In this document: piece after piece, positions 17,412 to 26,394 of the stretch | How positions within the stretch are numbered: position 1 is the first letter of the stretch | How the letters are laid out: the number at the start of each line of letters is the position of its first letter | Origin: Sinorhizobium shofinae | Lineage (GTDB): Bacteria > Pseudomonadota > Alphaproteobacteria > Rhizobiales > Rhizobiaceae | Assembly (NCBI GenBank): GCA_001704765.1 | Contig: MBFK01000153.1 | Coordinates: 1-64,000, forward strand | Direction of reading: 5' to 3' | DNA length: 64,000 nucleotides | Program-made: the position numbers and the translations under genes | Notes under the pieces: model-generated | The model's input: the letters and a program-made list of their open reading frames with translations, nothing else | The model's database searches: none | What the model was told of the DNA's origin: nothing

Positions 17412-18555
17412 TGGAGCCTCGAAGCCGCAGCGCGTTGCGGCGCTCGCGACGCTGCCGCTCTTCTGGACCCTGAAAGGCAGGCGCGTCGTCGTTGCCGGAG
17501 GTAGCGACGGCGCCGCCTGGAAAGCCGAACTCTTGGCGGCCTGCGGCGCCGAGGTCAATGTCTATGCACCGCACGCGGAACTCGGCGACGGCTTTCTCGA
17601 CCTGCTCGCCCGCGGCGCCGCCGATGGAGACGGTTCCTTCGTCCCCCATGATCAGTCCTGGCACGACGGCATCTTCGGCGATGCGGTGCTGGCAATCGCC
17701 GACTGCGAAGGTGACCGCGAGGCTGAAGCCTTCTTCAAGGCGGCGCGCTTGGCCGGCGTCCCCGTCAATGTCATCGACAAGCCCCAATTCTGCCAGTTCC
17801 AGTTCGGGTCGATCGTCAATCGCTCTCCCGTGGTTGTGGCAATCTCGACCGACGGGGCGGCACCGATCCTGGCGCAGGCGATCCGCCGCCGGATCGAGAC
17901 CCTGCTGCCACCGGCGATCAAGACGTGGGCGAGGATTGCACAGGCGATCCGCGAACGCGTGAACGCACGCTTGCAACCGGGTGCTCAGCGCCGCGGCTTC
18001 TGGGAGCGCTTCGTCGATCGTGCCTTTGTGGAAACACCGGAGGAGGGTGTGGAGGCGCGGCTGATGGTAGAGTTGGATCGTCTGGCGACGACCCGCCCCA
18101 CCATCGGCCGCGTCACCATCGTCGGCGCAGGCCCGGGCGAGGCGGAACTTCTGACGCTGAAAGCGGTCCGCGCTCTGCAGGCTGCCGACGTCATCCTCTA
18201 CGACGAACGGATCTCCAATGACGTGCTGGAACTGGCGCGACGCGAAGCCAAGCGCATCCTTGTCAACCAGCCGAGCCGGGATGCGGGCGTTGAAGACGGA
18301 AGCGCGTCGATAGGCGCTCTCGCGAGAGCCGGAAAACGCGTCGTGCGCCTCCAAGCGGGCGATCCGACAACCAATGCCGACACGCAGGAAGAAGCTGTAT
18401 GGCTTGGGAAGCTCGGCATTCCCGTAGAGATCGTACCGGGCGTCGCCTATCGCCGTCGCCGGGGCGAATGGGAGAACGACGACGCAAAGACGGTCATTGC
18501 CGCGGGCAGGGCCGAGCAGGCCAATGAGCAGCGTCTTCGGGTCGCCGGCCATTAA
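17383..18555 (+). CDS. cysG: Siroheme synthase CysG with a damaged methyltransferase domain
   Basis: Siroheme synthase would supply the NirB cofactor. Residues about 15-215 form the precorrin-2 dehydrogenase/ferrochelatase half (RRVVVAGGSDGAAWKAELLA, VNVIDKPQFCQFQFGSIVNR). The uroporphyrinogen methyltransferase half starts normally (VTIVGAGPGEAELLTLKA, VILYDERIS). After RLQAGDP the conserved FGRGGEE stretch is replaced by TTNADTQEEA, and the chain ends soon after VEIVPGV with an unrelated tail at 390 residues instead of about 460-480. Methyltransferase activity is probably lost. ATG 17383 has AGGGGGAT upstream and overlaps nasA. Confidence 0.85.
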   Translation: MHALPPLPNDGASKPQRVAALATLPLFWTLKGRRVVVAGGSDGAAWKAELLAACGAEVNVYAPHAELGDGFLDLLARGAADGDGSFVPHDQSWHDGIFGDAVLAIADCEGDREAEAFFKAARLAGVPVNVIDKPQFCQFQFGSIVNRSPVVVAISTDGAAPILAQAIRRRIETLLPPAIKTWARIAQAIRERVNARLQPGAQRRGFWERFVDRAFVETPEEGVEARLMVELDRLATTRPTIGRVTIVGAGPGEAELLTLKAVRALQAADVILYDERISNDVLELARREAKRILVNQPSRDAGVEDGSASIGALARAGKRVVRLQAGDPTTNADTQEEAVWLGKLGIPVEIVPGVAYRRRRGEWENDDAKTVIAAGRAEQANEQRLRVAGH

Positions 18556-18632
18556 GGCTGCGTTTTTTGTTGCCGCGGGGCCGCGTGCATTTGCCACCGG
18601 TCAATCGCGTGATGCCCCCGGCCTGTTGACCG

Positions 18633-19091
18633 TCAGTCGCGTCGGGCTTCCAGGCGATCGATGAATGCCCTTTGGGCGGCATTTATCTTTTCCCGCGCAT
18701 CATCGAGCGTGAACCATTCGGCGCGATCGACCTCCGGGAAGGATTGCATGCGCCCGCTTTTGGGCGGCCACTCCATCTCGAACAGGTTGCTGCGAATACT
18801 GGCAATGTCGAATTCGCTTTCGCCCGCAAAGGCAGCGACCAGCTTGCCGCTTTTCAGGCGCTCCTCGCCAAGCGGTTCGAGCGCCCCCGTCACTGCAATG
18901 CCGGTTTCCTCGAAGAATTCGCGGCGCGCCGCAGCTTCCGGCTCTTCGTCGGCCTCGTATTCGCCTTTCGGGATCGACCAGGCCCCGAGGTCCCTGTTGC
19001 TCCAGAAAGGGCCGCCGGGATGAACGAGCAGGACGAGGAGCGTACCTTCTTCGTATTTGTAGAGTAGAATACCCGCGCTTTTCTTCGGCAT
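18633..19091 (-). CDS. NUDIX hydrolase (diadenosine polyphosphatase-like)
   Basis: A 152-residue NUDIX protein. The Nudix box is seen from GAWSIPKGEYEADEEPEAAA through RREFFEETGI, residues about 36-66, which supplies the metal-binding REFxEE. The N-terminal SAGILLYKYEEGTLLVLLVH is typical of bacterial Ap4A/NTP-sanitising enzymes. Substrate cannot be assigned. Start at 19091 is supported by GGAGGGAT; the longer upstream reading has no family similarity. It converges on cysG. Confidence 0.88.
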   Translation of the reverse strand: MPKKSAGILLYKYEEGTLLVLLVHPGGPFWSNRDLGAWSIPKGEYEADEEPEAAARREFFEETGIAVTGALEPLGEERLKSGKLVAAFAGESEFDIASIRSNLFEMEWPPKSGRMQSFPEVDRAEWFTLDDAREKINAAQRAFIDRLEARRD

Positions 19092-19221
19092 GCGCGATCC
19101 CTCCGATGGATAGCACCGACGGCAATCTCGACCTCGGCGGCCAGGGCAGGATATCATCGAAGCGTCCGGCTTCGGATGAATGTCCGTAGCACGACAGGTC
19201 TTTTCAACCGGGGCGACAGCC

Positions 19222-20205
19222 ATGCGGGCGATGGTTCTCGAAGAAATCGGCAAGCCGCTGGTGGCGGTCGAGCGGCCCCTGCCGCGGCCGCTACCCGGCC
19301 AGATACGGCTCAGGGTCGAGGCCTGCGCCGTGTGCCGCACGGACCTTCACGTGGTCGACGGGGATCTGCCGCGGCCGAAGCTGCCGCGCATTCCCGGCCA
19401 CGAGATCGTCGGGATAGTCGAGGCGGTCGGCGCCGCGGTGGATACGGCTAGGATCGGTCGCCGCGTCGGCGTGCCGTGGCTCGGCCATACCTGTCGAACA
19501 TGCTTCTATTGCCGATCGAGCAGGGAGAATCTCTGCGACAATCCATTGTTCACTGGTTATACCCGCGACGGCGGCTTTGCCACGCATGTGGTTGCCGATG
19601 CCGACTTTGCCTTCGATCTTGATCCTGCCGGCGATGCTGTAGCGCTCGCTCCTTTGCTTTGCGCCGGCCTTATCGGCTGGCGTTCGCTGAAGCGGGCGGG
19701 CGACGGTCCGAAGATCGGCATTTACGGGTTCGGCGCAGCCGCGCACATCGTCACGCAGGTCTGCCTGTGGCAGGGGAAGAAGGTCTACGCCTTCACACGG
19801 CCCGCAGACACGGCGGCACAGCGCTTCGCCCTCGATCTCGGCGCGGCCTGGGCAGGCGCCTCGGACGAAGCGCCGCCAGAGCCACTCGATGCGGCGATCA
19901 TCTTCGCCCCGGTTGGAGACCTCGTCCCGGCGGCGCTGAAGGTGGTGCGCAAGGGCGGACGTGTCGTCTGCGGCGGCATCCATATGAGCGACCTTCCCGC
20001 CATGCCCTATGCAGTGCTCTGGGGCGAGCGCGAGATCCTATCCATTGCAAACCTGACGCGCCAGGACGGCCTCGAGTTCCTTGCGATCGCCGCCGAGGCC
20101 GGCGTGCATACCCGGACGACGGTCTATCGGCTCGACAAGGCAAATGCCGCCCTCGATGACCTTCGCGCCGGCCGGTTGACCGGCGCCGCCGTGCTGGTGC
20201 CGTGA
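19222..20205 (+). CDS. Zinc-dependent alcohol dehydrogenase family protein
   Basis: Medium-chain dehydrogenase (about 328 residues). It shows the catalytic-zinc region CAVCRTDLHVVDGDL and PGHEIVG, the structural-zinc cysteines in HTCRTCFYCRSSRENLC, and a Rossmann part IGIYGFGAAAHIVTQVC that has lost one canonical glycine. The AdhA-like MRAMVLEEIGKPL start is chosen at 19222 behind GGGGCGA; an in-frame ATG at 19180 would add 14 residues. Substrate unknown; it stands alone between convergent or divergent unrelated genes. Confidence 0.88.
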   Translation: MRAMVLEEIGKPLVAVERPLPRPLPGQIRLRVEACAVCRTDLHVVDGDLPRPKLPRIPGHEIVGIVEAVGAAVDTARIGRRVGVPWLGHTCRTCFYCRSSRENLCDNPLFTGYTRDGGFATHVVADADFAFDLDPAGDAVALAPLLCAGLIGWRSLKRAGDGPKIGIYGFGAAAHIVTQVCLWQGKKVYAFTRPADTAAQRFALDLGAAWAGASDEAPPEPLDAAIIFAPVGDLVPAALKVVRKGGRVVCGGIHMSDLPAMPYAVLWGEREILSIANLTRQDGLEFLAIAAEAGVHTRTTVYRLDKANAALDDLRAGRLTGAAVLVP

Positions 20206-20231
20206 GGTCGCGTTACGCGAGGCGCGGCGCT

Positions 20232-20693
20232 TCAGCCCGCATCTTCCGCCACGGCGGCACGCCCCGTCATCTCGTCGACGCTGATGCAATAGAAGAGGTG
20301 CGGCGAAGCGCCAAGCGTTTCCTGGGGCGCCGGCTTCAATCCTCCAGGCTCCCACCAGTTGACATGTGCATTGAGAAGAGACCAGGCGTGCAGGCGTTCG
20401 TGATGCCATTGCGCCGTCTCCGGAAGCTCCTGATATTGCCCGTATAGGAGCACGCTCTTCCACTGATGCGTGCCTGAAAACGCGTCGACCTCAACGCAGA
20501 CATGCGGATTGACGCGCATCCAATCGATCTTCCGGCCCGGCATGGAGAAGCTGTAGAGGCACCGGCCGGCATAGGCATAATGGATCGGAACGACGTAAGG
20601 CCGATCGTCCTTCGAGCAGGCGAGCCTGGCGAGCCGCCCCGACGTGACGACGGCGATGCACTCCTCTTCGGTCATTTCCCTGATGAACATCAT
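20232..20693 (-). CDS. Pyridoxamine 5'-phosphate oxidase-family FMN-binding protein
   Basis: A 153-residue split-barrel flavin protein (GRLARLACSKDDRPYVVPIH, then YSFSMPGRKIDWMRVNP). This family binds FMN, F420 or heme and includes many small stress-associated proteins; the reaction is unknown. The gene lies opposite the alcohol dehydrogenase end (27 bp apart, convergent). Confidence 0.82.
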   Translation of the reverse strand: MMFIREMTEEECIAVVTSGRLARLACSKDDRPYVVPIHYAYAGRCLYSFSMPGRKIDWMRVNPHVCVEVDAFSGTHQWKSVLLYGQYQELPETAQWHHERLHAWSLLNAHVNWWEPGGLKPAPQETLGASPHLFYCISVDEMTGRAAVAEDAG

Positions 20694-20986
20694 TCAATCC
20701 CTTCATCAAGCGGTCTAAATGCTCTACTCTATGCCGAGGGACCGGACCGGCCTAGACCGAGGTCAAGAGCCGGAGGTGTGCTGCGGCGAAGGCCGTGCGC
20801 TTACGATTGACACGGATCAATGATCGCACGGACTGGCCACCTTATCCTGGTACCCAAAAGACACCGCCAATCCGCGCGCCCCGCGTGAAGGGCGCCCACC
20901 ACTTTCCGACCGACGCAATTGGTCGTCATGCATGATTTCGGTTTGCCGATGAGACAGCGAAATGCTGCAGAAAAGGAGGTTCTGCG

Positions 20987-21376
20987 ATGTCGAAGAAAAT
21001 GTCCGACACTCTTGCACCCGTGGCCTGGCCCGGATGGCCGGTAGGTGGCGAAGGTCGATCGCTGATGCTTTCGATGGCGCGCTTCCAGGCGGATATGCTG
21101 CAGACCGCCTTGCGCGGTCAGATCGAGGCGCTCACCTTCGTGAAGAGCCGCAGCGAGCAGCATCTGCAGCTCTGGGAGGAGCTGCTCGCATCGGACTATG
21201 CGCGCGACGGCTTCGACCTTTATTGCAGCTTCTGGCGCAATGCCTTCCAGGACTATTCCGATGAGGCGGAGCGTTTCAGCCGGATGGGGGTGAAGCTTGC
21301 CACCCAGGCGGCAAAGCGCGTGAGCGAGGAGCAGGAAGACCTGACCGAGAAAGTTGCGCGGCAGATGGTCATGTGA
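20987..21376 (+). CDS. Phasin-like small helical protein
   Basis: A 129-residue, predominantly helical protein (SMARFQADMLQTALRGQIEA, RFSRMGVKLATQAAKRVSEE). Size, amphipathic helices and Gln/Ala composition resemble phasins that coat polyhydroxyalkanoate granules. This is a structural resemblance, not a motif match. The start is strongly supported by AAAAGGAGG at 20971-20979. No PHA gene is nearby. Confidence 0.6.
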   Translation: MSKKMSDTLAPVAWPGWPVGGEGRSLMLSMARFQADMLQTALRGQIEALTFVKSRSEQHLQLWEELLASDYARDGFDLYCSFWRNAFQDYSDEAERFSRMGVKLATQAAKRVSEEQEDLTEKVARQMVM

Positions 21377-21415
21377 CGTCATCGCGGGTTCCCCGCCAGT
21401 CGTTCACATCATCTG

Positions 21416-22192
21416 CTATTCCGAGGAGCTTCCGGTCTTGGTCGAGAGCAATTCGGCGATCTCCATCGGGAAGGGGAAGATGATCGTCGAGTTCTTCTCG
21501 CCGGCGATGACATTGAGCGTGCTCAGGTAGCGCAATTGCATGGCTTGGGGCTGGCGGGCGAGGATTTGCGCCGCCTCGAGCAGCTTCGCCGCCGCCTGCT
21601 GCTCGCCCTCGGCGTTGATAACCTTGGCGCGTCGCTCGCGTTCGGCTTCCGCCTGGCGGGCGATCGCCCGGATCATCGATTCGTTGATGTCGACATGCTT
21701 GATCTCGACGGTCGCGACCTTGATGCCCCAGGCATCGGTCTGCACGTCGAGGATCTTCTGGATGTCGTCGTTCAGCCTGTCGCGTTCCGCCAGCATTTCG
21801 TCGAGGTCATGCTTGCCGAGCACCGATCTCAAGGTCGTCTGGGCGAGTTGGCTCGTCGCCGCCATAAAGTCCTCGACCTGGATCGTCGATTTCTCCGCAT
21901 CGATCACCCGGAAATAGATGACCGCGCTGACGCGGACCGAGACGTTGTCGTGAGAGATGACGTCCTGGCTCGGCACATCGAGCACGCGGGTCCTGAGATC
22001 GACGCGGACCATCTGTTGCACGTAAGGAAGGAGCAGAATGAGACCCGGTCCCTTGACGCCCGTGAAGCGGCCGAGGGTGAAGACGACGCCGCGCTCGTAT
22101 TCCCGGAGGATCCGGATCGCATAGGCGATGACGATCAGCAGGAGAAATAGCGCCGCGGCGAGCGGAACAAGACTTCCAAACAAGGGCATCAA
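21416..22192 (-). CDS. Slipin / stomatin-like SPFH protein
   Basis: A 258-residue membrane-anchored SPFH/band-7 protein with an N-terminal membrane segment (about 5-28), then [20 protein letters not shown] and the slipin core [19 protein letters not shown]. It lies 17 bp behind an NfeD-type protease gene on the same strand. The two-gene slipin/NfeD operon is widespread and the protease is known in some systems to cleave the stomatin C-terminus. A role in membrane organisation is inferred. Confidence 0.92.
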   Translation of the reverse strand: MMPLFGSLVPLAAALFLLLIVIAYAIRILREYERGVVFTLGRFTGVKGPGLILLLPYVQQMVRVDLRTRVLDVPSQDVISHDNVSVRVSAVIYFRVIDAEKSTIQVEDFMAATSQLAQTTLRSVLGKHDLDEMLAERDRLNDDIQKILDVQTDAWGIKVATVEIKHVDINESMIRAIARQAEAERERRAKVINAEGEQQAAAKLLEAAQILARQPQAMQLRYLSTLNVIAGEKNSTIIFPFPMEIAELLSTKTGSSSE

Positions 22193-22209
22193 CTTCCTCT
22201 CCTTCTTCT

Positions 22210-23577
22210 CTAGCTTCGTTTTACTCGGCGCTCGACTTCGAGCGTCAACCCGTCCCGGCCGACGACCAACACATCCTCGCCGGGGCCGAGCGGGTCGCCG
22301 CTCACCGCCCTCCAGCGCTCCCCATGCGCGATGACGTAACCCGCGGCTCCTGCCCAGGTGTCGACCTTGCCGAAAATACCGATCATCTGCTCGGCGCCCG
22401 TGGCGACCTTGTGCCGGCGGGAAACGAATGCGAGGCGGGCGACAATGAGGCTGAAGGCGAAGCTTGCGAACGCCACGCCGCCGAGAACCGGCCAGGACAC
22501 CTGAAGCCCCGGTACGTCGGTATCGAACAGGATGGCGGCACCGAGGACGATGGCAACGCCGCCGCCGAGCCCGAGGGCGCCAAAGGACGGCGCGTGAGCC
22601 TCGGCCACCAGCAGCGCTACGCCCAGCAAGATCAGGCCGATACCGGCATAGCTTACCGGCAGTACCGCCAGTGCGTAGAGTCCGAGCAGAAGGCTGATGC
22701 CGCCGATCGTGCCCGGCAACACGGTGCCGGGCGTCAGGAATTCAAAGATCAACCCGTAGATGCCAACGATCATCAGCAGAAGCGCGACGTTCGGATCGGT
22801 GATCACCGAGAGCAGGCGCGTGCGCCAGTCGGGCAGGACGTCTTCGACGGAGAGTCCGGTCGTATCGAGCCGGCTATCGGCCTGGCCGATGCGGACCGTC
22901 CGGCCATGGGCCTGCTTCAGAAGGTCCTCGACGGTGACGGCCATGAAATCGGCAACCTTCTCTCGTACCGCCGCCGCCGAAGAAAGGCTGGCGGCCTCGC
23001 GCACGGCCTTCTCGGCCCAATCGGCATTACGGTTGCGCAGTTCGGCAAGCCCGCGGATATAGGCCACCGCATCGTTGATCAGTTTTGCCTCACCAGCACT
23101 CGATGGTTGTTTGGGAGCGTCGGGCTTTCCTTGCTCGGCGGGCTGCTCCTTGCCGCCTTCATCGTCGCCGCCGAACAGCCCTCCCCCGATGGCGATCGGT
23201 GTCGCGGCGCCCAGATTGGTTCCCGGCGCCATCGCCGCCACATGGCTTGCGTAAAGGATGTAAGTCCCGGCACTCGCCGCCCTCGCACCGCTCGGCGCAA
23301 CGAAACTGGCGACAGGCACGGAGGAGTCGAGGATGGCGCGGATGATGTCCCGCATCGACGTGTCGAGGCCGCCGGGCGTATCCATCTGCAAAACCACCAG
23401 CGTCACGCCGCGATCGTTGGCGCGTTCCAGTCCCCGGATGACATATTCGGCCGTCGCCGGACTGATCGCGCCATTCACATGCAGGATCAACGCGACGCGC
23501 TCGGCTCCGGACGCAGGTGGCATCGGAAACGCGAAAGCCGACAGGAAGAACAGCACCAGGGCGAGGATTCGGGACAT
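22210..23577 (-). CDS. NfeD-family membrane serine protease (ClpP class)
   Basis: A 455-residue protein. The signal peptide ([20 protein letters not shown]) is followed by a ClpP-like protease domain with the nucleophile region [17 protein letters not shown] and the probable catalytic-lysine region [13 protein letters not shown]. Four or five transmembrane helices (about 260-370) and a C-terminal OB-fold NfeD domain complete it. An acidic, Gln/Pro-rich insert (about 155-185) sits in the protease part. It is first in an operon with the slipin gene. Confidence 0.92.
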   Translation of the reverse strand: MSRILALVLFFLSAFAFPMPPASGAERVALILHVNGAISPATAEYVIRGLERANDRGVTLVVLQMDTPGGLDTSMRDIIRAILDSSVPVASFVAPSGARAASAGTYILYASHVAAMAPGTNLGAATPIAIGGGLFGGDDEGGKEQPAEQGKPDAPKQPSSAGEAKLINDAVAYIRGLAELRNRNADWAEKAVREAASLSSAAAVREKVADFMAVTVEDLLKQAHGRTVRIGQADSRLDTTGLSVEDVLPDWRTRLLSVITDPNVALLLMIVGIYGLIFEFLTPGTVLPGTIGGISLLLGLYALAVLPVSYAGIGLILLGVALLVAEAHAPSFGALGLGGGVAIVLGAAILFDTDVPGLQVSWPVLGGVAFASFAFSLIVARLAFVSRRHKVATGAEQMIGIFGKVDTWAGAAGYVIAHGERWRAVSGDPLGPGEDVLVVGRDGLTLEVERRVKRS

Positions 23578-23938
23578 CCGCCGTCAAAGCCTCAGGGTCT
23601 CGTCGGGCGGAGCGGGATGCGGGCGGAAGCCGCTACAGGGTATCCCGATCCCGCTCTACCTTTCGTCGAAATTCAACGTTTCCAATATATTCCAGAACGA
23701 CGAAAAGCGTAAGAGATGGCATTGATAGCCTTTCGCGGAAGTTGCATCGGCAGCCGCAGCCGAGCCCGCCACGCAGGTCCCCTTATGGAGGATGCGCGAC
23801 CATTCCTTTTTTCGCAATTTGAGGACGCGAAGAGGAAAAACTCACGAGCAAATAGCGCCGCAACCACGTCTTCGCTCTCGACAGATTGACTCCGACCATC
23901 CGACGATGGTAAACGCTGAGTAATCGTTAACCCAAGGA
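23578..23938. other. 361-bp divergent gap, nfeD / lacI-type regulator
   Basis: Promoter region for both directions; no ORF here looks real. Near its right end, GGTAAACG (23908-23915) and CGTTAACC (23925-23932) form an inverted repeat with one mismatch, nine bases apart and just before the LacI-type start. The half-site GGTAAACG recurs at 24996-25003. I saw no other dyad or RNA gene. Confidence 0.5.
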
Positions 23939-24949
23939 ATGCCGGTGACCGTTTCTTTGACAGATATAGCCGAGCGCGCCGGTGTTTCGGTCAAGACCGT
24001 GTCGGGCGCACTCCATGGCGGCTCGGCGCGCATGTCGCAACAGACGCGGCAGCGCATCAAGGAAATCGCCGAAGAACTCGGCTATGTCACCAACCTTGCC
24101 GCGCGCAGCATGCGGCAGGGCTGGATGCCGCTGATCGGCGTCGTCGCCGACGAATTGATCACCTCGCCCTTTGCAACCGAGATCATCCGTGGACTAGACG
24201 GCGCGGCGCGGGCCTCGGACATGGCCGTCTTCGCGATGACACTGAGCGGCCGCCGCGACGTCGCCTCCGTCGTCGAGGAAGTGCGTCGCTTCCGCCCGCG
24301 AGCAATCGCCTACGCCGCCATGTATCACAAGATCGTCTCGCTGCCGGAAGAGTTTGCAGGCACCGTCGGTGTGATGATCAACTGCCGCGAGGCGAACGAT
24401 CGGATCACGTCGCTCGTACCGGACGAAGCTGGTGCCGCGCATGAGATCACCAGCTACCTCATTGAGGCCGGGCGCCGTAATATCGCCTTTGTCAATCTGC
24501 CCGGCCTGCTTGCCGGTGAGCTGCGCGAGGCCGGTTTTCGCCAGGCGATCACCGAAGCCGGGTTCGACGGTGCCGGCGCCAGCGTGTTGCCGGCCGTGCG
24601 CCGGGCGGCCTACAGCGACAGGGCGCCGAGCCTCGTCGACCACCACATTGCCGAGCTGATGAGCGTCCCGAAGCCGCCGGATGCGATCCTGTGCGGCAAC
24701 GACCGTGTCGCGATGGAGGTCTATGCGGCGCTGCGCCGGGTCGGCGCGCAGATCCCGGACGATGTCGCCGTCGCCAGTTTCGACAACCAGGTCGACATCG
24801 CCTCACGTCTCGATCCGCCTTTGACGACCATGGCCCTGCCGCATCGCGCGATGGGGCGTATGGCGGCCGACATTTTGCTCACCAGCGATGCAGCGCCGGG
24901 AGAGGTCAGAAAGCTGCCGTTCCAATTGGTGGAGCGGTCATCCGTTTGA
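23939..24949 (+). CDS. LacI-family transcriptional regulator of the sugar operon
   Basis: A 336-residue regulator with the LacI helix-turn-helix at the N-terminus (SLTDIAERAGVSVKTVSGAL, hinge RSMRQG) and a periplasmic-binding-protein-like effector domain (about 65-330: DAILCGNDRVAMEVYAALR, PDDVAVASFDNQ). It lies only 40 bp upstream of an ABC sugar-binding protein and is co-directional, so it may be autoregulated with the operon. Candidate operators are listed at 23908 and 24997. The inducer is probably a fructoside or derived sugar, judging from the GH32 gene in the operon. Confidence 0.92.
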   Translation: MPVTVSLTDIAERAGVSVKTVSGALHGGSARMSQQTRQRIKEIAEELGYVTNLAARSMRQGWMPLIGVVADELITSPFATEIIRGLDGAARASDMAVFAMTLSGRRDVASVVEEVRRFRPRAIAYAAMYHKIVSLPEEFAGTVGVMINCREANDRITSLVPDEAGAAHEITSYLIEAGRRNIAFVNLPGLLAGELREAGFRQAITEAGFDGAGASVLPAVRRAAYSDRAPSLVDHHIAELMSVPKPPDAILCGNDRVAMEVYAALRRVGAQIPDDVAVASFDNQVDIASRLDPPLTTMALPHRAMGRMAADILLTSDAAPGEVRKLPFQLVERSSV

Positions 24950-24989
24950 ATTCAGTTGCAGCGTGAAAACCCGTTGAGGAGGAGTGACA

Positions 24990-26285
24990 ATGATGGGTAA
25001 ACGTTTACTTTCAATGTTTGTAGCATCCGCGGCTTTGGGCATCGTCATGAGCCATGCCGAGGCGAAGACCGTGATTCATGTGATGCATCAGGGCGACCCC
25101 GGCTGGGTCACGACCTACGGCGAGGTCGCCAAGCGCTTCGAGGCCGCTAACCCCGACGTAGATATCGAGCTGATCTATGCGCCGCACGACGCCTACAACG
25201 AAAAGTTCAGCGCCGCCGTCATGTCCAAGCAGATGCCGGACGTCATGGAACTCGACGCGCCCTTCCTCGCCAATTACGTTTGGTCGGGCTACCTGCAACC
25301 GATCAAGCCTTTGATTGACCAGGACATCCTTGATGACATGACTGAGTCCAACGTCGCGCAGGGCACCTATCCGATCGACAAGGACCTTTACGCCGTCGGC
25401 CTCACCGACTCCTCGGTCGTCCTTTACGGCAACAGGAAATATCTGGAAGCGATCGGCGCCCGCATCCCGAAGGGGGTGGACGACGCCTGGACACGCGAGG
25501 AATTCGAAGGCTATCTCGAAAAGCTCTCGAAGCTCGAAGGGGTCAAGTGGCCGATCGACACGTTCCGCGGCTACGGCATCAAGACCGAGTGGATCACCTA
25601 TGCCTATGGCCCGATCCTGCAATCGGCGGGCTGCGACCTGATCGACCGCAAAACCTGGAAATCCGTGGGAACGCTCGATAGCGATCCTTGCGTCGACACG
25701 CTGGCGATGATGCAGCAATGGGTCAAGAACGGATGGGTCGTGCCGCAGTCTTCGGGCACCAACCAGTTCTTTGCCGAAGGCCATCCGGCGGCACTCGCGT
25801 TCGGTGGCCATTGGTTCTACGCGGAAGCCGCGGCCTCGATGAAGGACGACATCGTCGTCATGCCGCTGCCGAAGTTCGGTCCCAAGGGCGCGAGCCCGAA
25901 CGGAACCTGGATCTGGGGGATCACGACCGCCTCCGAGCATCCGGACATCGCCGGCAAGTTCTTGAGCTTCATGCTGAAGGACAAGCAGTACCGCGACTAC
26001 GCCAAGAATGATTCCGCTTATCCCGGCCTGAAGAGCTTCGCCGCGGATTCGCCGTTGTATAGTGCCGGCGGTCCAATGGCCGTCGCCTTCGAACAGGCCT
26101 CGAAAACGGCGATCGCACGGCCGCCGCATCCGGCCTATCCGACGATCACCTCGGCCTTCATGCAGGCGGTCGACGAGATCTTCAATGGCGGCGACGTCAA
26201 GGCGGCGCTCACGGCCGCGGCCGAGAAGATCGACACGGACATTGAAGAAAACGACGGATATCCGCCCTTCGACGAACAACAATAG
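24990..26285 (+). CDS. ABC transporter sugar-binding protein
   Basis: Extracellular solute-binding protein family 1, about 431 residues, delivering a sugar to the permease pair encoded next. Signal peptide (RLLSMFVASAALGIVMSHAE, cleavage near residue 26), then TVIHVMHQGDPGWVTTYGEV and the family features MPDVMELDAPFLANYVW and EGHPAALAFGGHWFY. ATG 24990 is preferred because GAGGAGG (24976-24982) precedes it; GTG 24984 lies too close. First gene of the uptake operon; a GH32 enzyme downstream suggests fructo-oligosaccharides or sucrose-like ligands. Confidence 0.9.
   Translation: MMGKRLLSMFVASAALGIVMSHAEAKTVIHVMHQGDPGWVTTYGEVAKRFEAANPDVDIELIYAPHDAYNEKFSAAVMSKQMPDVMELDAPFLANYVWSGYLQPIKPLIDQDILDDMTESNVAQGTYPIDKDLYAVGLTDSSVVLYGNRKYLEAIGARIPKGVDDAWTREEFEGYLEKLSKLEGVKWPIDTFRGYGIKTEWITYAYGPILQSAGCDLIDRKTWKSVGTLDSDPCVDTLAMMQQWVKNGWVVPQSSGTNQFFAEGHPAALAFGGHWFYAEAAASMKDDIVVMPLPKFGPKGASPNGTWIWGITTASEHPDIAGKFLSFMLKDKQYRDYAKNDSAYPGLKSFAADSPLYSAGGPMAVAFEQASKTAIARPPHPAYPTITSAFMQAVDEIFNGGDVKAALTAAAEKIDTDIEENDGYPPFDEQQ
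24997..25008. promoter_or_regulatory. Candidate LacI-type operator GTAAACGTTTAC
   Basis: A perfect 12-bp palindrome with central CG, the usual form of LacI/PurR-family operators. It lies inside codons 3-7 of the sugar-binding protein gene. Half-site GGTAAACG is repeated before the lacI-type gene. Binding is inferred. Confidence 0.55.
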
Positions 26286-26299
26286 CGAAAACAGGCTGC

Positions 26300-26326
26300 G
26301 CCGCGCGGCGTCGATGCCCGCGCGGC
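26300..26326 (+). other. Intercistronic hairpin after the sugar-binding protein gene
   Basis: GCCGCGCGG (26300-26308) and CCGCGCGGC (26318-26326) form a perfect 9-bp stem with a nine-base loop in the gap before the permease gene. No U-tract follows. Such hairpins commonly stabilise the upstream mRNA so that binding protein is made in excess over permease. Confidence 0.55.
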
Positions 26327-26394
26327 CGTCCGCCCGGTAGCTGCCCGAGCTGCCCGGCTATCGACAAGTGACGCGATTCAACGAGGAGGAGATC

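Noticed and set aside
18598-18632. CGGTCAA/TTGACCG inverted repeat between cysG and the NUDIX gene as terminator
   Set aside because: Only 7 bp with a 21-base loop; too weak to call.
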